Both the position numbers and the translations under genes were made by a program. 9,872 nucleotides of DNA from an uncultured Clostridia bacterium. Lineage in GTDB: Bacteria > Bacillota > Clostridia > Oscillospirales > CAG-272. The stretch spans positions 1 to 9,872 of the forward strand of contig CAJONA010000040.1 in assembly GCA_905235755.1 (NCBI GenBank), given 5' to 3'. Below the pieces are notes generated by a model. The model saw nothing but the letters and a program-made list of their open reading frames with translations. It ran no database searches and was not told where the DNA came from. This document shows, piece after piece, positions 5,917-9,872 of this stretch (within the stretch, counting starts at the first letter, position 1; the number at the start of each line of letters is the position of its first letter).

Positions 5917-8900
5917 TCATATTATTTCGACGGTGCCGCCGAGCGCAAACGAATATATGTATACGTGACTGACCTCGCCGAACAGCGTCTGACACGCCTT
6001 CCTGTAATATGTGAGCTGGCGCGTATGACGCTCGCGAAGCTCCTTTTCTATCTCAGACCTCGGCGTTTTCGGACTGAAATGATCCGTTTTGTAGTCGATG
6101 AGCACAAACTTTCCGTCGTCGTCGCGGTATAAGCAGTCGATGACGCCCTGAACGAGAAGTTTTTCGTTTTCGAGCTTGCTTTTCAGCTCCGCGTTCTCGG
6201 TGAACTCATCGGCGGGAAAAGCGAGCATGAACCTTTTCTCGCGGAAAACCTCGCTCGACGCTCTGATCTTTTTCGCTATGTCCGAGCGGAAAAACTTTTC
6301 AAGTCCCTTCACGTCTATTTTCGGCACGTCGCTCTCAAATATGAATTTGTTCTCCGCGAGATACCGTATCTCGCCGTCGACGCCGTTCTTCTCCACTCTG
6401 TCGAAATCGAAGAACTGCATAAACGTGTGCGTCGCCGTGCCGCGTTCCGCGGCGGTTATGATATCGTCTTCGCCCGAAAGGAAGCGGGGAACATAGTCGA
6501 ACGACGCGGTTTTTTCTTCCTCCTCCGACTCGTCGAGAAGGTCGGGATAAAGCCGTGAGACCGCCACCTTTGACGGAACGGCAGACAAACCGCGATACGG
6601 ATATTCAAACGAAAGCCTGTCGTGCACGAGCTTGCGCGCTCCGACGAGCGTCATCGCCGTCCTCGCTGTTTCGGTCGGCGCTTCCGCCGCCGGCGGATCT
6701 TTGTCGACCGCGCGGCATACGTCCTTCCCCGCAGCGGCAACGCATATCAAATTCATGTCGTTTGAAATTTCATTTATCGAATATCCCGAAAGATATTTGC
6801 CCTTCGCTTCGTTCGGCCCGCCCGGCGCTATATCGAGCGGACGCGTCGACGTCCCCGTGATTATGAGTTTATCTTTGGCGCGAGTGAGCGCTACATACAG
6901 TATACGTATTTCCTCCGTCTGCATTGCGCGGCGCTCGGGTATTGAGGCGATAACGTACTCGGGCGTTTTTATTTTTCCGAGTCCCGACGGATGCACGAGC
7001 TTCGGCACGATGCCCATTTTTCCGATAAGCACATCCTTGGTCAGATCCGTCTTGTTGAACGGCGAGCCCGTATCCGAGAAAAAGCACACGGGAAATTCGA
7101 GCCCCTTTGATTCATGAACGGTCATTATCGACACCGCGTCCCCTGACGTTTGGAACTGCGCCAATTTGATGTTTGCCTTTCCTTCGATGACGTCGTTGAT
7201 GAAAGATATGAAATCGTAAAGCCCGCGATACGAGCCGCCGCCAAATGTCCTCGAATAGTTATACAATTGTATTAAATTCGCCTGCGCCTGCTCTTTTTCA
7301 TATTCTCTCGAGTTTTCGCCCGAACCGACAAGCGAGAAAATGTCCGTTTCCAGATATATCTGCCAGATGAGAGCGTCGCACGTCATGCTCTGCGCCAGAG
7401 AGCGAAAACGCTCTATGAATTTTAAAAATCTGACGCCGTTTTGAAAATTCGTTTTTTCAGTAAAATCGCACAGCGCGTCGTAAAGCGAGCCGCCCGCCGA
7501 GCGACGGATATACAGCAGTTCGTCAAGACTGACGCCGAAAAGCGGGCTTTTAAGCACGGCGGCAAGGTACACGTCGCGCGCCGGATTGTCGATGACGTTG
7601 AGAAGCGACAGCATCAAAAGGACTTCCGCGCTCTCAAAAAACTTTTTCTGCGCGGCGTTTTTAAACGGTATATTCAGTTTGCTCAAAGATGCCTCGAACG
7701 ATTTTGCGTTCTTCTCTTTGCGCAGCAAGATCGCTATGTCGGAGAATTTTCTGCCATCCGCCGCAAGTTCGGCGATGCGGCGAGCCACAAAATCCGCTTC
7801 CGCTGTTTCGCTCGATCCGCTTTCTTTTACAAACGACGCGATCTCAACGTCGCCGCATGATCTTTTTATGCCGGGGGTGAGTTTTTCGTCGGCGCCGTAC
7901 CGCTTCGCGTCGACATTCATCAGCTTGTCGAACACGCAGTTGCAAAAATCGATCACCTCGCACGACGAGCGGAAATTTTGTGAAAGAAATATCTTTGCTC
8001 TGTCCGCCTTGATCCCGTCGCTGTATTTTTCGCGCTCGTCGAGCATTTTTTCAAAAATATCGGGCGTCGCGCCGCGAAAGCCGTAGATGCTCTGCTTGAC
8101 GTCGCCGACGCAAAATTTATTGTCCGGACGCGATATAAGCGAAAAGATTTTGTCCTGGACCTCATTTGTGTCCTGATATTCGTCTATATATATCTCGTCA
8201 AACTCGTCACGATATCGCATTGCGGCGGCTGTCGGAGCATCGTTTTCCGCATCCCATAATATTTCGAGCGTAAGACGCTCCATATCCGCAAAGCTGACGG
8301 CGTGTCGGCGCGCTTTTTCGGCGCGGAAGCGTGAATCAAACGTCTTTAAAAATGATTTCAGTTTTTCAAGCATATCCGCCGTATGCTCCGACGCATATGA
8401 TATGTCATTCGCGGTGAAAGAATAGTATTTTGCGGTAAATTCGCGCAGCTTTTTGTGAAACTCGATGCGCTCGTTCTTGTAATGATCGACCATCGGCTCG
8501 GGCTCGACGACCTTGCGCCGCTTGATCGCCGGCGGCGCGTAAGTCCTCATTATCTCGCCCGTTTTAAAGTAATCCGCGCCGCCGCATATCGCGTCGAGAA
8601 CGCGACCGATAAAATTCGTTTCATACTCAAACGCCTCCTCGATATGAGAGTAATTGTCATTTACCCTCGCGAGATCGAGCGCGTCGTCGAAGATCTTTTT
8701 ATAATGGCCGAGAAAAGCAACGGTGTATTGATAAAGTTCATTTCCCCAGCAACTGTCGAAGAAATTTGCCACGTCGGTGTTTTTATACGCTTGTATATAT
8801 TCATCGATGCTGTCGATAAAACGCAGCTTGCAGGTCAATTTTTCATAGATTTGCAGCAACGTCTCCGACTGGGATTCGCTTTTGCCGATAGAACCGAAAG

Positions 8901-9387
8901 TGTCAAAAAATTCAGCATAGTTTGACGAACCGTTATCCCTGTCGTCTTCAAAACATTCGTCGATAAGATCTTCCATTATGTTTTTGGCTATGATATCAAG
9001 ACGCGTTTCGTCCATCGCCGAAAAATCGGACGGCAGTGAGACCTGCGAAAAATTCTCACGCAATACATTCAGGCAAAAGCTGTGTATTGTGCTTATTTTG
9101 GCGGAGCTGACAAGCAGCGCCTGACGTGCGATATGTTTGTTTGCGGGATCTTCGGCGAGCTTTTCCGAAATGGCGCGCTCGACGCGCGTAATTATTTCCG
9201 CCGCCGCCGCTTTTGTGAATGTGACAGCGAGAATACGCGATATGTCGCCGCTGCCGTCGGGCGCACACACGCGCTCGATAATGCGGCGCGTAAGCACCGC
9301 GGTCTTTCCCGAGCCCGCGGCCGCGCTTACCGCGACCGACATGTCGCGGGCATATATGGCATCTCTCTGCTGATCGGTCCAATTCAT
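5917..9387 (-). CDS. addA: ATP-dependent helicase/nuclease subunit A
   Basis: AddA unwinds and degrades broken DNA ends with AddB, up to Chi sites, feeding RecA-dependent repair in the cytoplasm. 1156 residues, slightly short of B. subtilis AddA (about 1230). I place the start at ATG 9387, with GGGG 7 bases upstream; a TTG two codons earlier lies too close to that site. UvrD-type helicase motifs in order: WTDQQ (Q motif), Walker A AAAGSGKT (22-29), DEYQDT (402-407), QNFRS (470-474), VHESKGLEFP (757-766) and YVALTRAK (831-838). The C-terminal PD-(D/E)XK nuclease shows VID (Asp1084), LIDYKTD (Asp1098, Lys1100) and QLTYY (Gln1124). All key residues are present, so it should be active as helicase and nuclease. 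addB, usually directly upstream, is not there; a RACo-type gene is. Confidence 0.97.
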   Translation of the reverse strand: MNWTDQQRDAIYARDMSVAVSAAAGSGKTAVLTRRIIERVCAPDGSGDISRILAVTFTKAAAAEIITRVERAISEKLAEDPANKHIARQALLVSSAKISTIHSFCLNVLRENFSQVSLPSDFSAMDETRLDIIAKNIMEDLIDECFEDDRDNGSSNYAEFFDTFGSIGKSESQSETLLQIYEKLTCKLRFIDSIDEYIQAYKNTDVANFFDSCWGNELYQYTVAFLGHYKKIFDDALDLARVNDNYSHIEEAFEYETNFIGRVLDAICGGADYFKTGEIMRTYAPPAIKRRKVVEPEPMVDHYKNERIEFHKKLREFTAKYYSFTANDISYASEHTADMLEKLKSFLKTFDSRFRAEKARRHAVSFADMERLTLEILWDAENDAPTAAAMRYRDEFDEIYIDEYQDTNEVQDKIFSLISRPDNKFCVGDVKQSIYGFRGATPDIFEKMLDEREKYSDGIKADRAKIFLSQNFRSSCEVIDFCNCVFDKLMNVDAKRYGADEKLTPGIKRSCGDVEIASFVKESGSSETAEADFVARRIAELAADGRKFSDIAILLRKEKNAKSFEASLSKLNIPFKNAAQKKFFESAEVLLMLSLLNVIDNPARDVYLAAVLKSPLFGVSLDELLYIRRSAGGSLYDALCDFTEKTNFQNGVRFLKFIERFRSLAQSMTCDALIWQIYLETDIFSLVGSGENSREYEKEQAQANLIQLYNYSRTFGGGSYRGLYDFISFINDVIEGKANIKLAQFQTSGDAVSIMTVHESKGLEFPVCFFSDTGSPFNKTDLTKDVLIGKMGIVPKLVHPSGLGKIKTPEYVIASIPERRAMQTEEIRILYVALTRAKDKLIITGTSTRPLDIAPGGPNEAKGKYLSGYSINEISNDMNLICVAAAGKDVCRAVDKDPPAAEAPTETARTAMTLVGARKLVHDRLSFEYPYRGLSAVPSKVAVSRLYPDLLDESEEEEKTASFDYVPRFLSGEDDIITAAERGTATHTFMQFFDFDRVEKNGVDGEIRYLAENKFIFESDVPKIDVKGLEKFFRSDIAKKIRASSEVFREKRFMLAFPADEFTENAELKSKLENEKLLVQGVIDCLYRDDDGKFVLIDYKTDHFSPKTPRSEIEKELRERHTRQLTYYRKACQTLFGEVSHVYIYSFALGGTVEII

Positions 9388-9443
9388 CTTCAAACCCCGT
9401 TTTATACGTTTGTATATATTGCTGATAATTCAGCGATCATCTG

Positions 9444-9872
9444 CTAAAATCCCATTTGTTCGATATAGCTGTCCATAAAGAACGAGCTTGTCGACAGTTC
9501 GATATATTTGCTTTCTTTTGCTATCTTGTCCGCGCGTTCACGCGCATCTTTGCTGCACAGCAGCGCAACCGCGCCCATGCCCGCGGTGTTCCCCGCGAAG
9601 AGCACTTCGGCGGTCATATTTGTCGGAAAAAGTCCGATCTTCCGCGCGCTGTCGGCATTTATCTGCGAACCGAACCCGCCCGCGAGAATGATGCTTTTGA
9701 TGTCGGAACAATCGATGTCCGCTTCGTTTAGCAAAGTAAGGATGCCCGCGCATATCGCCGCTTTCGCAAGCTGCACCTGACGCACGTCGTTTTCCGAAAC
9801 GTAGACGTTTTCGGAGAGCATAAATACCGACCTGCCGTCCGTTTCCACAACAAGTTCGCCGACATATTCGTC
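9444..9872 (-). CDS. C-terminal part of a RACo/DUF4445-type ASKHA protein (5' end beyond window)
   Basis: The last 142 residues of a protein whose start is beyond the right edge; the frame is open through 9872, and the GTG at 9848 is an internal Val codon. Motifs fit the C-terminal ASKHA-type domain of reductive activators of corrinoid proteins: DVRQVQLAKAAICAGI, then ILAGGFGSQI, IGLFP, GNTAGMGA, and the ending SYIEQMGF. Full-length family members usually carry an N-terminal 2Fe-2S ferredoxin domain and use ATP to reactivate oxidised cobalamin proteins of methyl-transfer pathways. The N-terminal part cannot be checked here. It ends 56 bases before the addA ATG. That gap holds only a weak 5-bp hairpin, GCTGA/TCAGC, so read-through into addA is possible. 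Confidence 0.85.
   Translation of the reverse strand, partial: DEYVGELVVETDGRSVFMLSENVYVSENDVRQVQLAKAAICAGILTLLNEADIDCSDIKSIILAGGFGSQINADSARKIGLFPTNMTAEVLFAGNTAGMGAVALLCSKDARERADKIAKESKYIELSTSSFFMDSYIEQMGF

Noticed and set aside
9388..9393. TTG start for addA two codons upstream
   Set aside because: The only plausible ribosome binding site (GGGG) is about one base from that TTG, against 7 bases from the ATG.
1..9872. CRISPR array, defence island or retroelement
   Set aside because: No regularly spaced repeats and no Cas, reverse transcriptase or nuclease gene other than addA were found on either strand.

Overview
The window looks like chromosomal DNA from an endospore-forming member of the Clostridia (Bacillota). 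The evidence is AGGAGG-type ribosome binding sites, sigma-A promoters with 17-bp spacers, an AddA recombination nuclease instead of RecBCD, an ssrA (tmRNA) gene, a Gram-positive type of surface-anchored protease, a RACo-type activator, and two perfect Spo0A-type boxes. Most genes use C/G-ending codons (gcg, acg, ctc). The first ~1.1 kb is a clear AT-rich exception. Genus cannot be read from the sequence.

Layout. (1) 1-1672, minus: a large secreted protein, cut by the window edge. It starts with a type IV prepilin signal and carries a GLUG-type repeat region in its distal part. Its codon usage changes abruptly partway through. (2) 1777-2265, minus: a small multi-span membrane protein with a consensus promoter flanked by two 0A-like boxes, followed by its own terminator. 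(3) 2470-2839, minus: tmRNA with promoter, tag frame, tRNA-like ends and terminator. (4) 3004-5085, plus: an M6-family (immune inhibitor A-like) zinc metalloprotease with signal peptide, FN3-like domain, Thr-rich stalk and C-terminal anchor. It is transcribed divergently from tmRNA, from a promoter that resembles the tmRNA promoter in mirror image. (5) 5105-5146: a perfect palindrome that can terminate transcription from both sides. (6) 9387 down to 5222, minus: addA, a four-span membrane protein and a 31-codon Cys-rich membrane peptide, probably one transcription unit. (7) 9444-9872, minus: the C-terminal end of a RACo/DUF4445-type protein, cut by the right edge.

How the parts fit. The window is mostly housekeeping (ribosome rescue, double-strand break repair) mixed with cell-surface functions (prepilin-GLUG protein, anchored protease, small membrane proteins). 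No phage, transposase, integrase or CRISPR signal was seen. The most notable points are the mosaic prepilin-GLUG gene, the probable Spo0A control of the small membrane protein, the unusual tmRNA tag with a terminator hairpin that reaches into the acceptor sequence, and the tiny Cys-rich peptide behind addA.
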